From Ailurus styani (Eukaryota; Chordata; Mammalia; Carnivora; Ailuridae), in the NCBI GenBank assembly GCA_002007465.1, contig LNAC01000743.1, positions 576,620-640,619 of the forward strand: a stretch of DNA of 64,000 bases, given 5' to 3'. The notes below the pieces were generated by a model that saw nothing but the letters and a program-made list of their open reading frames with translations, did no database searches and was not told the origin of the DNA. Shown here in pieces: positions 33,433-45,958 of the stretch (its first letter is position 1; every line of letters starts with the position of its first letter). A program made the position numbers and the translations under genes.

Positions 33433-36060
33433 TTATATTCCACAAGTAAGTGAAACCATATGATAATTTACTTTCTCTGCTTGATTTATTTCATTCAGCA
33501 TAATCTCCTCCAGCCCTGTCCATGTTGATACAAACGTTGGGTGTTCATCCTTTCTGAGGGCTGTGTAGTATTCCATTGTGTAGATGGACCACATCTTCGT
33601 TATCCATTCATCTGTTGAAGGGCATCTTGGCTCTTTCCACAGTTTGGCGATTGTAGACATTGCTGCTATGAACATTGGGGGTACATATGGCTCTTCTTTT
33701 CACTACATCTGTATCGTTGGGGTAAATATCCAGTAGTACAATGACAGGGTCATCGGGTAGCTCAATTTTTAATTTTTGGAGGAATCTTTACACTGATTTC
33801 CAAAGTGGCTGCAACAACTTGCATTCCCACCAACAATGAAAGAGGGTTCCCCTTTCTCCACATCCTCTCCAATACTTGTTGTTTCCTGTCCTATTGATTT
33901 TGGCCCTTCTAACTGGTGTAAGGTGGGATCTCAATGTGGTATTGATTTGAATTTACCTGACGGCTAATGATGAACATCATTTCATGTGTCTATTGGCCAT
34001 TTGTATGTCTTCTTGGAGAAGAGCTGTTCATGTCTTCTGCCCACTTTTTGACATGATTATCTGTTTTTGGGGGGGTTGAGTTTGAGAAGTTTTTTATAGA
34101 TTTTAGATATCAGCCCTTTGCAGTGCCACTTGCGAATATCTTCTCCCATTCTGTGGGTTGCCTCTTTGTTTTGTTGACTGTTTCCTTTTCTGTGCAGAAG
34201 ATTTTTATCTTGATGAAGTCCCAAAACTTCATTTTCGCTTTTGTTTCCTTTGCTTTTGGAGACGTGTCTTCAAAGAACTTGCTGTGGCCGATATCAAAGA
34301 GGTTACTGAGGTTACTGCCTATGTACTCCTCTAGGATTTTGATAGATTCCGGCCTCACATTGAGGTCTTTCATCCATACTGAGTTTATCTTTGTGCACGC
34401 TGTGAGGGAATGGTCAAGTCTCCTTCTATGCATAGATGTCTAATTTTCCCAGCACCATTTATTGAAGAAACTTTCTTTTTTCCACTGGATATTTTTTCCT
34501 GCTTTGTCAAAGATTATTTGACCATAGAGTTGAGGGTTCATATCTGTACTCTCCACTCTGTTCCATTGGTCTGTGTGTCTGTTTTTGTGCCAGTACCATG
34601 TTGTCTTGGTGATCACAGCTTTGTAGTAAAGTTTGAAATCAGGCAACGTGATGCCCCCAGCTTTGTTTATCTTTTTCAACATTTCCTTAGGGATTCAGGG
34701 ATCTCTCCCCTTTCATTCATAATTTTATCAATTTGAGTCCTCTTACTTTTCTTTTGGATTAGTTTGGCCAGGGGTTTATTGATCTTATTAATTCTTTCAA
34801 AGAAACAGCTTCCAGTTTTATTGATGTGTTCTACTGTATCTTTAGTTTCTAACTCATTGATCTCTGCTCTAATCTTAATTATTTCCCTTCTTGTGCGTTG
34901 GGTTGGCTTAATTTGTTGTTGATTTTCTAGTACATTAAGGCGTGAAGGGAGTTGGTGTATTCGGGATCTTTCAATTTTTTGGAGTGAGGCTCAGATGGCT
35001 ATGTATATCCCCCTTAGGACCGCCTTTGCTATATCCCATATGTTTTGGATTAATTTGTTTTTATTCTTATCGGTTTCCAAGAATTGTTTAAATTTTTCTT
35101 TGATTTCCTGGTTGATCCAAACATTCTTGAGCAGGATGGTCTTGAGCTTCCATGTGTTTGATTTCCTTCCAGACTTTTTCTTGTGGTTGAGTTCCAGTTT
35201 CAAAGCACTGTGGTCTGAGAATATGCAGGGGATAATCTCAATCCTTTGGTATCGGTTGAGCTCTGATTTGTGACAGAGTATGTGGTCTATTCTGGAGAAA
35301 GTTTCATGTGTGCTCGAGAAGAATAAGTATTCTGTTGTTTTACGATGGAAGGCTTTGTATATATATGAGGTCCATCTGGTCCAATGTGTCATTCAAAGCT
35401 CTTGTTTCTTTGTTGATTTTCTGTTTAGATGATCTATTACTGAGAATGATGTGTAAAGATCTCCTACAATTAATGTATTCGTATCAATATGATTCTTTAT
35501 TTTGATTAACAGTTGGCTTATGTAATGGGCTGCTCCCATGTTGGGGGCATAAATTTTATAATTATTAGATCTTCTTGGTGGATAGCCCCTTTAAGAATGT
35601 TGTAGTGTCCTTCTGTATCTCTGATTGGAGTCTTGTGCTTAAAATCTTATTTATCTGATATGAGAATTGTTACCCCAGCTTTCTTTTGAGGCCCATTGGC
35701 ATGAAAGATGGTTCTCCATCCCTTCACTTTAAGTCTGGATATATCTTTAGGTTCAGAATATATTGCTTGTAGACAGCATATGGATGAGTACTGTCGTTTT
35801 ATCCTGTCTGCAACCCCATGACTTTTTTTAAAAGATTTTTTATTTATTTGACAGAGAGAGAGATCACAAGTAGCAGAGAGGCAGGCAGAGGGAGAGGGGA
35901 AAGCAGGCTCCTTGCTGAGCAGGGAGCCCAATGCGGGGCTCGATCCTGGGACCCTGAGATCATGACCTGAGCTGAAGGCAGAGTCTTAACCCACTGAGCC
36001 ACCCAGGCACCCCAACCCTGTGACTTTTTATGGGAGCACATAGACTGTTCATGTTGAGAG
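33433..36060 (-). pseudogene. L1 ORF2 remnant with internal deletion
   Basis: Minus-strand frames show the C terminus at 33433-33675 (MFIAAMSTIAKLWKEPRCPS to NYHMVSLTCGI) and the post-RT region at 34110-34433 and 34440-34682. The endonuclease end is at 34991-35392 (FSRIDHILCHKSELNRYQ, SDHSALKLELNHKK). The reverse transcriptase core is lost in the deletion at about 34697, so it could not function. Confidence 0.85.
35811..36029 (-). mobile_element. Can-SINE, minus strand, inside L1 ORF2
   Basis: The SINE (35828-36012) lies between CAACCCCATGACTTTTT and CAACCCTGTGACTTTTT (two mismatches). It ends GAGCCACCCAGGCACCC. Confidence 0.93.
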
Positions 36061-36689
36061 TGATTACTGAAAGGTAAGTTTTTATTGACATCATGTTGTC
36101 TGTGAAATCCTTATTTCTATGCATAGTCTCTGTAACTTTCTGTTCTATGTCACTCTTGGGTTCTTTCTTCTTTTATAGAACACCCCCCCTTAATATTTCT
36201 TGTAGTGCTGGCTTTTTGGTCACATAATCTTTTAGACCTTGCCAATCTTGGAAGTTCTTTATCTCTCCATCCGTTCTGAATGTCAGCCTTCCTGGACAAA
36301 GTATTCCTCGCTGCATGTTCTTCTCATTTAGTGCCCTGAATATGTCTTGCCAGCCCTTTCTGGCTTGCCAGGTTTCTGTGGTCCGACGTTACTCTGATGG
36401 TCCTTCCTCTATACGTAAGTAATCTCTTCTCTCTAGCTGCCCTTAAGACCTCCTGTCTGAATTTATGATTCGTGAATCTCACAATAAGTGTCTGGTGGGG
36501 TCTTTATAGACTCATTGATCTTGGGGGGTGTTCTCTCTGCCTCTAGGACATGAACACTTGTTTCATTCCCCAGATTAGGGAAATTTTCATCCAGTATTTG
36601 TTCAACCACCTCTTCGCGTCCTCTCTCTTCCTCCTCAGGGATCCCAATAATTCTGTCTTGTTCTTTTGGCTTGTCTTCTGAGGAAGGGG

Positions 36690-37725
36690 ACTGTCAGATT
36701 GTTTTTTCAGTCAGTCTTGCTTGGGCTGAGTTGCTCTGCCCCCTATTAAGGGGCTGGGGTCTGAGGAAACCGGTTTTTCAGGTTTTTGTTCTCTTAAGGT
36801 TTTTGTGCTTGGGGGCTTTTGAGGCTTTTCAGTGGGCTAGAGAAAAAAACTGCCCCCAGTTCTTTGCCTCAGAGAGAAGCCTCAGTGTGCTCCCCTTTGG
36901 GTGTTCCAGAACATACAGACTCTCCCTGTGCAAACTCCACTGAACACCGCAATCTCCTACAGGTGGTGTGCACTCCCAGCTACTGTCTCAGTAGTCACCC
37001 AAGGCCCCAGCTTGTCTCTGCACCCCTGTGCCACCAAGAGGGCAAGCAATCTTGGTTCCCAGGAGCTGGTCCTGTGGTTGTCTGGACTGCTGTCTGGGGT
37101 CCACGCCCAGGAACCAGCATAGGTGCAAGTCACGGGGATGGCTGAGGATTCAGAGAAATTCACGGATGGCTGCAGATTCAGAGACCGCAGGCCAGTACCC
37201 ACAACAAGTTCTCTCAAGCATGGGCAGGGGTGCGCTCAGCCCATGAGGTGGAGAGCTGCGGGCCCAGGGACTGTGGCCTGGGGTCACGGCCAGGCTCTCT
37301 CAGGCAAGAGTGGTCGCTGGCTGTGACCGTCCTGGGACCGTGGGCTTAGGACAGTAACTGTGGCCTCCCAAATCCACCAGTTGCCCCTTAAGACCTTTTG
37401 CTCTTTTTGAGGGCTTTTAACCAGACTCCAAGGTAATGCTGGTCCCCAAGCACAGGGCACTTTCATATTGGGGTATTACTTTCCAGTGTGTCACTTCTGG
37501 TGGCTCCCTCCCCCTCCTGTTTATCCTCTGATATTTGTCGGAGCGCTCCCACCTCTCTTCACCTCATTGGTGATGATCTTCTGCCCCTATTGAGATCTGG
37601 ATGTGTATAATCTTACTTCTCAGGCTGATTTCATGAGTGCTCAGAGTGTTCTGGTAGCTATTTAGCTCACTTCAGGGGACCCGTTGAAACAGGGACTCCC
37701 ACTTCTCCGCCATCTTGCCCCTCCT
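36690..37725 (-). other. L1 5' UTR, minus strand
   Basis: This GC-rich block is shared with the L1 at 44099-45958 (for example 'cttgcttgggctgagttgc' and the paired 'caggagctggtcctg' region). ORFs of 60-108 codons here (such as 36671-36943 and 36819-37145) reflect GC-rich composition and are not genes. Confidence 0.8.
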
Positions 37726-39645
37726 CCTCCCTAAGTTGTGTTTTTAACAACTGAGGAGTTTAACTACCTCCATATGGTTAAAAACAATTACTGAGGATTT
37801 TTCAATGTAGGCAGACATTAGAAGGAAAATTACATAGCAATTTGTGGCTTACTGAAGATAGGCTAAATGCAGGTGCTGTATGGGATAGCTGTCACCCACA
37901 GTATGCCCTTGTTAGTTTACCTAACAACTAACTAGGGGCTATCAAAATTTCTTCCCAAATTCCCAATCACTAAATGGGGCACACAGATATATTTAGAGAG
38001 GAGATTCTGACTGTTTCCATTTCCAAACAAGCCAAATCATAAAATGGAAAAAGTGACAATTATCTTATAAATATACTGAGATTATCTGAACCTTTAGTCA
38101 TTTAAACTGTTAAACAATATTCACAGACAATTCTTTAATTTATTCATTTATTTGAATCTGTTAGAAGGAGATATTACTAAAGGTGCTGAGGACACAATTA
38201 GTAAATAAAATACACTTTTTCCCCTAGAGTTGCTCAAAATATGATGGGGGAAAAGACATAGATTACATATAGTGTGTATCAACAGAGATGACCACAATGT
38301 CTTATGGCATATACTTAAGCAGTCATCCAACCCAGGCTAGAGATGGTTCATAAAGTTTTCCTGAGAGAAGATACTTGAGCTAAGGCTTGAAAGATAAGTA
38401 GTTGCTGATCAGTTGAGTAATGGAACACTGTATTCTAAGCAAGGAAAGTAGTAATTGCAGAGCTCAGAGATGGCATGAACAATGTGTTGAAGATGACACA
38501 CAGAAGACCATATATCAGTAGAAGATAAGTTTTAAGAAACAAATCATGGAGATTAACTTTCTTCTTTACCATTTTCCTTGAAAGTCAAATGAAGAACAGT
38601 GTCAATTAATTGAAGTCTGAATAATTAAGGGTTTAATGGAACAACAATGCATTTACCAGGGTAGGTAGATGGGTGAATCTAACTATAGTACACCAATCTA
38701 TCTACAGTGCATGGTCCAAGTTTTTGTTTTTATCTCTTAAAAAGTTGCAACTGAGTTAGGTGCCAGGCTGGACAGCATTGGGCCTGATTCAGTTTTATTT
38801 TTGTAAATGTTATTACCATCATGTATGCTTGTCAGGTATTTGAATTCACCACAGAAATAAAATATATCGATCAGGCTAGACTGTTTTTACAGAATAAATC
38901 TCAATATTTCCCTCTCTCCCTCATATTCCTGCTCCTTCTCCCTCCCCCTCTTCCTCTCTCTCTCTCAACTTCCCCCCACTATCGCTCTTGCCTAATCATT
39001 CTTGTTGCATTAAACCTGTAATTTCCTCAGGAAGTGTGGGGGGAGGGGAAAGAGAAGAAGGGAGAGAGGGAGAGAAAGAGAGAGGCAGGGAACCACTTCC
39101 CTACCATGCGTTGTTCAAAAAATGTAATAAGGTAGTTTTGCTAAACCGTTAAACTGCGTTTATAAGGATGCATGAAATACAGTAAGATAAAATAAACCGA
39201 AATTAAGTGAGAAAATGATGCAAAGGGGAAATAGAAGCAATAAAGTAGAAGAGAGTTAAGCCCATCAAGTTATCCAGGAAAAACATTCATGGAGTTCTAT
39301 ACAATGGAAAAGATGGGCCACAATTTTGGCTCTAAATTGTATAGCATGCGGCATAAAGAATACACGATTCCATCATTTACAGTATCTACTCTGCAAGAGC
39401 AAACCCTTGTTCAGTAGAAGCATCATTATTTTTCCTCTCTTGGATTTCTCCTGTGGGAGAAATTGCATACTAAGTTTACCAAACAAGGCTCATCAGACAC
39501 ACAGACAAACCATCTTAAATTTCCAATATTCTGTAACTATCTCAAACATTTTTTTTTCAAAATGTTCTAAGTAGGTGATCATTTCTCTTCATGTTGTGGG
39601 TCCAGTCACACTTTATTTAGTTTTATGAGTTTGGTGAACTTTTGT
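37726..39645. other. Unassigned DNA with an L2-like stretch and CT/GA tracts
   Basis: Positions 38150-38470 faintly match an ancient LINE end ('gagctaaggcttgaaagata'). 38935-38975 is CT-rich and 39040-39090 is GA-rich. I see no gene. Confidence 0.5.
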
Positions 39646-42616
39646 GAGGCCTTCAAAAAGGAAAACTGACTTCTGAGAAGTAGGAAGATATCAAATACAC
39701 CTCATCCCACAGACACACCTAGATAACTATCACATTAGAGCAGCCAACACAGAAACACAACCTGAAAACTGACAGAACACATTTTCCATGATTAAACATA
39801 ACAAGGAGGCTACATCAAAAAGAATAGGAAGGTTGGAGAGGTGGTTGGGAGCCAAACACCCAGAGAGACTAACCACAAACTGGAGGGACCACACAAGCAC
39901 AAAGAAAGTAGAGGAGAAGATTGCACACCACGCACTCCAAACACAGGGGACCTGCACTTGGAAGACAAATCCTCATAACATTTGGTTTTGAAAACCAATG
40001 GGTCTTAACTATATGAGTCTTTACAACCAGTGGTACTTAACTCTGGAAACTTTAAAAATCAGTAGGCTCAGCTCTGGGGGAGTCGGAGGATGATAAGAAA
40101 TAGAGTTCATATCCTCAAAGAGCCAGCATAACAAACAACCCCTGCCAGATACAGCACAGAAGCAACAGTTTAAAAGATGCCTGAGGTATACCCGAAGGAG
40201 ATATATTTACTCCCAGAACATGTGTTGGAGGGACAGGTATATTTAGGCAACTTCTCCAAGAACAAAAGAGCTGGAAATTGTCTTTTCTCTGCCTCCCACA
40301 TCCCCAACCTTGATAGCCTGACACTTGAGGGAACCAGTATGAATATTCTCCACCTACTTTGCTAACACCATGTGACCCGTCCCCACATTCTCATGTGGGT
40401 CCACCTAATTCAACATGCCCCACTCAGCAGGAGTCCCTCCAAAGTGGATCCTGCCCCATTCATCGTGCAAGAGCAGCCCTAGTAGGGGCCAGTGTCACTC
40501 CAAAGTAACTCCTGCCCTGGAGAGAGAGGAAGATAACCACACACACACACACACACACACCAATTCACTTGAGTCCCAGCAGCCAAACCATATAACTTGC
40601 AGTGTAGAGAATGCTCTGTTAATCAGTGTGTCTGCAGCTAAGCAAACAGAGAGGAGGGCTTCATGTGGTTTGTCTGCAGGCTGCACCCCACCAAATAACG
40701 TCTCTCAGGGGATGATGCAAAGAGTGCCCTGCAGTTTTGTGTGTTCACAACCCTGGCAAATAAAATGAGGGCAGGCATCTGATCTGACTGCTAACACTGC
40801 CCAACTACAAGTTCGCAATGGCCCCAAACTGGCCCTTTAATAGCGCAGGGAACAAACTCAGCCCAAAATAGGCAAAGTGGACAATTGCAGGCAACTGAAC
40901 TGAAAGCAAATGAGGTTCAGCCAGAACAGAAAGGTATAGTCAACACACACAGGAGATACTGTTGAAGCACCTGGTGCTGGTGAATAGGGGACATTGTGCT
41001 GTAGGGCACCACAGCATAAAATCAGTATATTCAAGGTGAGGAGATATAGTTAACTTTCTTAATACATAGAGATAAATACAGAGAGATAGACAAAATGAAG
41101 ATACAGAAGAATGTATTCCAAATGAAAGAACAGGACAAAACCACAGCAAAAGAGCTAATTGGAGATAAACAACATGTCTGGTAAAGAATTCAAAGTAATT
41201 TTCATTAAAGATACTCACTGGACTTGGGATGAGAGTGGAGGATCTCAGTCAGAAATTGAGCAAAGAGAAAATATAAAAAGAAGAATGAATCAGAGATGAA
41301 GAACTCAATAACCGAAATTAAAAATACACTAGATGGAATCAATAGCAGATTAAAAGAGGCAGAAGAGTTCAGGAAGCAGGAAGACAGAACAAATGGAAAG
41401 CAACCAAGAGGAACAGCAAAAAGAAAACAAACAGGAAAATGACAATAGATTAAGGAAACTCAGCAACATCATCAAGCATAATAACATTTTCACTTTAGGG
41501 GTCCCAGAAGAAGAGAGAAAAGGGGACAAAAATTATTTAAAGAAATCTTAGCTGAAAACTTCCTTAACCTGGGGGAGAAAACAGAAATCAAGATCCAGGA
41601 GGAATAGAGAGCCCCCAGTATCAACCCCAGGAAGTCCACACCAAGACACATAATTAAAATGGCAAAAAGTAGTAATAATGAGAATTTTAAAAGCAGCAAG
41701 AGGAAAAAAAATCAGTTATATACAATGGGATTTCATAAAGCTATCACTAATTTTTCAGCAGAAACATTGCAGGCCAGAAGAGAATAGCATGATATATTCA
41801 AAGTGCTGAGAGAGGAAAACCTGCAACCAAAACTACTCTACCAAGCAAGGGTATCATTCAAAATAGGAGAGATAGTTTCCCAAACAAACAAAAGTTAAAG
41901 TAGTTCATCACTACTACAGCAGCCTTACAAGAAATTTTATTTTATTTTATCTGTTATCAAAATTTTAAACTTTTACTTTTCATCTCTTATACAAGAAATT
42001 TTAAAAAGAATTATTTGAACGAAAAGAAAAGGCAATAACCAGGAGTAAGAAAATTATGGAAGGAAAAAATTCATAGGTAAATACAAGTATAATAAAAGTA
42101 GGTTAAACATTTATAAAACCAGTATGGACATTAAAGTACAAAATCAGTAAAATCAATCAATTTTTCCTATAAAAGTCAGTCAAGAGATTCAGAAAAGAAA
42201 TGGAGGAAAATTTTATCATCATATACATAAATAAGGGTGGAGAAAGTAAATATTTAGTACTTTTAGAATGTGTTGAAATTTAAACAATGATAGATGTAAT
42301 ACAGTTATACACATAAGATGTTATATATGAGCCTAATTGTAGCCACAAATCAAAAACTTGTAAGAGATACACAAAAAATAAAGAGAAAGGAAATCAAGCA
42401 TATCACAAAAAAACCCTACAAAAATCACACAAGAAGAGAAGAAAGTAAGAGAAGAAGTACAAAAACAACTCTAAAACAATTAACAAATGACAAAAAGTAC
42501 ATACCTATTGATAATAGATTTTAATGTAATTGAACTAAATACCCCAATCGAAAGACATGCTGTTCTCAAGATTCACTTGAGAACTAAAGACACATACGAA
42601 TTGACAGTGAAGGGAT
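39646..42616 (+). mobile_element. Old L1, 5' UTR, ORF1 and start of ORF2, plus strand
   Basis: The 5' UTR wording of an older carnivore L1 ('acctagataactatcacatt', 'gaaaactgacagaacacatt') leads into ORF1 at about 41200-41900 ('gatggaatcaatagcagatt', 'attgcaggccagaagagaat', 'aaaactactctaccaagcaa'), then ORF2. The exact 5' boundary is uncertain. (AC)n occurs at 40537-40561. Confidence 0.8.
41200..41900 (+). pseudogene. L1 ORF1 remnant of the old L1
   Basis: No long frame survives, but the DNA order fits ORF1. A coiled-coil region ('gaatcagagatgaagaactc') is followed by an RRM region ('cactttaggggtcccagaag') and a C-terminal region ('gagaggaaaacctgcaacca'). It is heavily mutated. Confidence 0.65.
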
Positions 42617-42812
42617 GGGGATTCCTGGGTGTCTCAGTCAGTTACTGGGTCTGCCTTCAGCTTGGGGTCATGAACCCAAGGTCCTGGGATTGAGTCCTGC
42701 ATCTGACTTCTTGCTCATTAGGGAGCCTGCTTCTCCCTCTGCCTGCCACTCTCCTTGCTTGTGCGTTCTTGCTTTCTCTGACAAATAAATAAATAATATC
42801 TTTTCTTTTTAA
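42617..42812 (+). mobile_element. Can-SINE, plus strand, inside old L1 ORF2
   Basis: It starts GGGGATTCCTGGGTGTCTCA and ends CAAATAAATAAATAATATC. It is one of the more diverged copies, and the L1 continues on both sides. Confidence 0.9.
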
Positions 42813-43924
42813 AGGAAATGAATGGATGGAAAATCAACATGCAAATGAATTAAAAAAGAAAGCTGGGGTAACAACACTTATATCAGGCAAAATAAACTTT
42901 TAAGAGACTATAACAAGAGACAAAGAAGGATACTACATAATGATAAAGGGAAAAACCCAGCAAGAAGATGTAACAATTGTGAACATTTATGCACACAAAA
43001 TGGGAGAACTTAAATATATGAAGCAACTATTAACAGACATAAAATAAGAAATTGATAATAATACAGTGAAAGTGGGGAGCTTTAACACCCTAGTTACATC
43101 AATGGATAGATCATCTAGGCAGAAAATCAACAAGGAAACAATGTCTTTGGATGACACATTGGACCAGATGGACCTAACAGATATATTGAAACATTCCATC
43201 CACAAACAGCAAAATACACATTCTTTTCAAGTATACATGGATCATTATCCAGAATAGATCACATTAGCCACAAAAAACAAGTCTTAATAAATTTAAAAAG
43301 AAGATTGTTATCATATCATGCATCTTTTCAAACCATGATGGTATGAAACTAGAAATCAACCACCCCCCCAAAAAAAATCTGGAAAAACACAAATGCATTG
43401 GGGTTAAATAAATAACATGCTACTAAACAATGAGTGGGTCAACCAAAAAAGCAAAGAGAAAATTTTAAAAAAATACACAGAGACACATGAAAAGATGCTC
43501 AATGCCACTAATCATTGGGGAAATGCAAATTAAAACCACAATATAACCTCAGACATGTCAGAATGGCTAAAATCAAAAACACAAAATAACAAGTGTTGAT
43601 GAGGATATGGAGAAAAAAAGAATGCTTATACATCATTGGTAGAGGTGCAAATTGGTGCAGCCACTGTAGAAAATAGTATAGAAGTTCCCCCAAAATTAAA
43701 AATAGAATTACCATAGGATCCAGGAATTCCACTGTTAGGTATTTATCTCAACAAAATGAAAAACTCATTGGAAAAGATATATGCACCCCTATGATTATTG
43801 TATATTTATTTGCAATAGCCAAGATATGGAAGAACCCAAGTATTTATCAAAAGCAACCCCAGTGTTTATTGATAGATAAATGGATTAAAAAAAGTGGTAT
43901 GAATATACAACAGAATATTTCTCA
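42813..43924 (+). mobile_element. Old L1 ORF2 (internally deleted), plus strand
   Basis: The endonuclease region (frame 43066-43257 includes TMSLDDTLDQMDLTDILKHS) runs to about 43480. There the sequence jumps to the C-terminal ORF2 region ('catgaaaagatgctcaatgc'), so the reverse transcriptase core is missing. It continues to a point where a young L1 end is inserted. Confidence 0.82.
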
Positions 43925-44062
43925 TAGGGTGGATGGGTTATGGACATTGGGGAGGGTTTGTGCTATGGTGAATACTGTGAAAGGCATAAGCCTGATGATT
44001 CACAGACCTGTACCTCTGGGCAAATAATAATAAAAATAAATTTAAAAAAAGAATATTTCTCA
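43912..44062 (+). mobile_element. 125-bp young L1 3' end with perfect TSD
   Basis: AGAATATTTCTCA at 43912-43924 is repeated at 44050-44062. Between them (43925-44049) is L1 3' terminus: GGTTATGGACATTGGGGAGG, 'cagacctgtacctctgggca', then AATAATAATAAAAATAAA. It is among the shortest L1 insertions here and belongs to the same young type as 1-440 and 6767. Confidence 0.93.
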
Positions 44063-44079
44063 ACAACAAAAAAAAGAAT

Positions 44080-44098
44080 GAAATCTAACAATTTGCGA
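44080..44098. repeat. Probable left TSD of full-length L1
   Basis: GAAATCTAACAATTTGCGA resembles GAAATCTCTCCTTTTGCAA at 51207-51225 (14 of 19 positions). The host old L1 reads on across the site, which supports the insertion boundaries even though the duplication is worn. Confidence 0.55.
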
Positions 44099-45958
44099 GA
44101 TGAGGGACAAAATGACGGAGAAGTAGGAGACCCTGTTTTAACCGGTCGCCTGAATTGAGCTAAATAGCTACCAGAACACTCTGAACACCCATGAAATCAG
44201 CCTGAGAAGTAAGATTATACACATCCGGATCTCAATAGGGGCAGAAGATCATCACCAATGAGGTGAAGAGAGGTGGGAGCGCTCTGACAAATATCAGAGG
44301 ATAAACAGGAGGGGGAGGGAGCCACCAGAAGTGACACACTGGAAAGTAATACCCAAATACAAAAGTGCCCTGTGCTTGGGGACCAGCATTACCTTGGAGT
44401 CTGGTTAAAAGCCCTCAAAAAGAACAAAGGGTCTTAAGAGGCAAGTGGTGTAATCGGGCAGCCACAGGTATGGACCTACCCACGGTCCCAGGGCAGTCAC
44501 AGCCAGCGCCCACCCAAGCCTGAGAGAGCCCAGTGGGGATTCCAGTCAGTGGTACCTGAGCCTACAGCTTTCTGCTGCTTGCACCACTACTGGGGCTAGG
44601 CACACCCCCACCTGCTCCTGAGAGAACCCAGTGCGGGCACGAGCTGGCGGTCTCTGGGCCCTCAGCCTTCCAGGACCCACACCACCACCAGGTCTGAGTG
44701 CACCCAGAGTGGACACGGACCCCAGAGATCAGTCCTGGCAAGCACAGCCACCGGGATCAGGCTCGCCAGGACCAATATTGCTTGTGGTTTTAGTGGCATG
44801 GGAGTGCAGAGAGAAGCAGGGCCTCAGGCAACCACAGAGATGGTGGCTGGGGATGCGCACCACCTGTGAAAGGTTGGGGTGTTCAGAGAGTTTGCAGAGG
44901 GTGGAGTCTGTGTGTTCTGGACCATCCAGAGGGGAGGAGGCCAAGGCTTCTCTCTGAGGCAGAGGTCTGGGTGTGGACAGTTTACTTTGCACTAACCCTC
45001 CAAAAAGCCACAAAAAGCCACCAAAGAAAAAAAACCTCCAGAGAACCAAAGCCTGAAAAACCGGTTTCCATAGAACCCAGCCCCTTAAAAGGGGGCAAGG
45101 CAACTCAGCCCAAGCAAGATTGACTGAAAAATAACACATCAGGCCCCTCCCCCAGAGGACAAGCCAAAAGAACAAGAGGACAACAACCACAGGGTCCCCA
45201 TAAAACTGTAAAACCCCCAAATCAGGGGAAAAGCCTGTATATTTCATAGATACTTTTCTTTTTCTTTTTTAAATTCATTCTCAAGATTCTCGTTCTTCTA
45301 TTTTTTTAACCTACTTACCATTACAACTAGATGATTGATATAACATATTACATAGTAACTTTTTAACTTGAACTTTTTTCATACCTATACCTGAGTTTTT
45401 TCTTTTTTTAAAAAAATACATATATAGATATGGGCTTCGAGGTAATCCTTTTTCCCTATGCAATACTACCTCAATATATAAGACAGTTTTAATTTCACTG
45501 TATCTCTTGAAAGTTGAGTCCTTTAACAAAGATGACAAAATAAACCCAGGAAGTACTAAAATAAACTTCCTTGCCCATATCAAGTGTTTATAACCACCTT
45601 CCCATCTTATTCTTCTGTCAGTGTTTCTGCATATTTGTTTTTGTTTTTGTACTATATAAATTTTAATCTTGGGTTTCATTCTGGCTGAGTTTTTCTTTTC
45701 TTTTTTTTTTTCTTTTAATTTTCCCGGTCTTTTTATTTGTTCATTTACATTTTTCTACCTTATAAATCTTATTTTGGGGGCTCATTTTGGCTGGGTTTTT
45801 TTTCTTTTTTTTTCTCTCACTTTTCCTCTCTTTTTGTTCTTTTTTTTCTTTCTTTTTGGTGGTGATTTCTGTTTGCTCCAAAATTTTCCAAAGTGCACAT
45901 TACCTGGATCATGGTTGATAAATTCAGCTATACATCCCCTCAAGCACCTCTCACCAAA
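44099..45958 (+). other. L1 5' UTR, plus strand
   Basis: A GC-rich first kilobase is followed by T-rich sequence (45660-45860). Frames at 44631-44957 and 44729-45247 lie in this UTR and have no protein-like features. It is homologous in reverse to 36690-37725. Confidence 0.85.

Larger units (their letters stand above)
33196..37725 (-). mobile_element. L1 with both ends but internal deletions, minus strand
   Basis: The 3' UTR starts near 33200 and the 5' end (CCGCCATCTTGCCCCTCC, reversed) is at about 37725. Compared with the L1 at 2695-10919, about 1.35 kb of ORF2 is missing at about 34697 ('cttagggattcagg' joins 'gatctctcccc'). ORF1 is joined directly to the 5' UTR at about 36660. A young SINE interrupts it at 35828. 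No convincing TSD was found. Confidence 0.9.

Noticed and set aside
36690..37725. GC-rich block considered as a CpG-island promoter of a host gene
   Set aside because: It coincides with an L1 5' UTR and has no downstream host exon.
44729..45247. 172-codon minus-strand open frame with hydrophobic start
   Set aside because: It is antisense to an L1 5' UTR, and the homologous UTR at 36690-37725 does not keep the frame. It is treated as chance.
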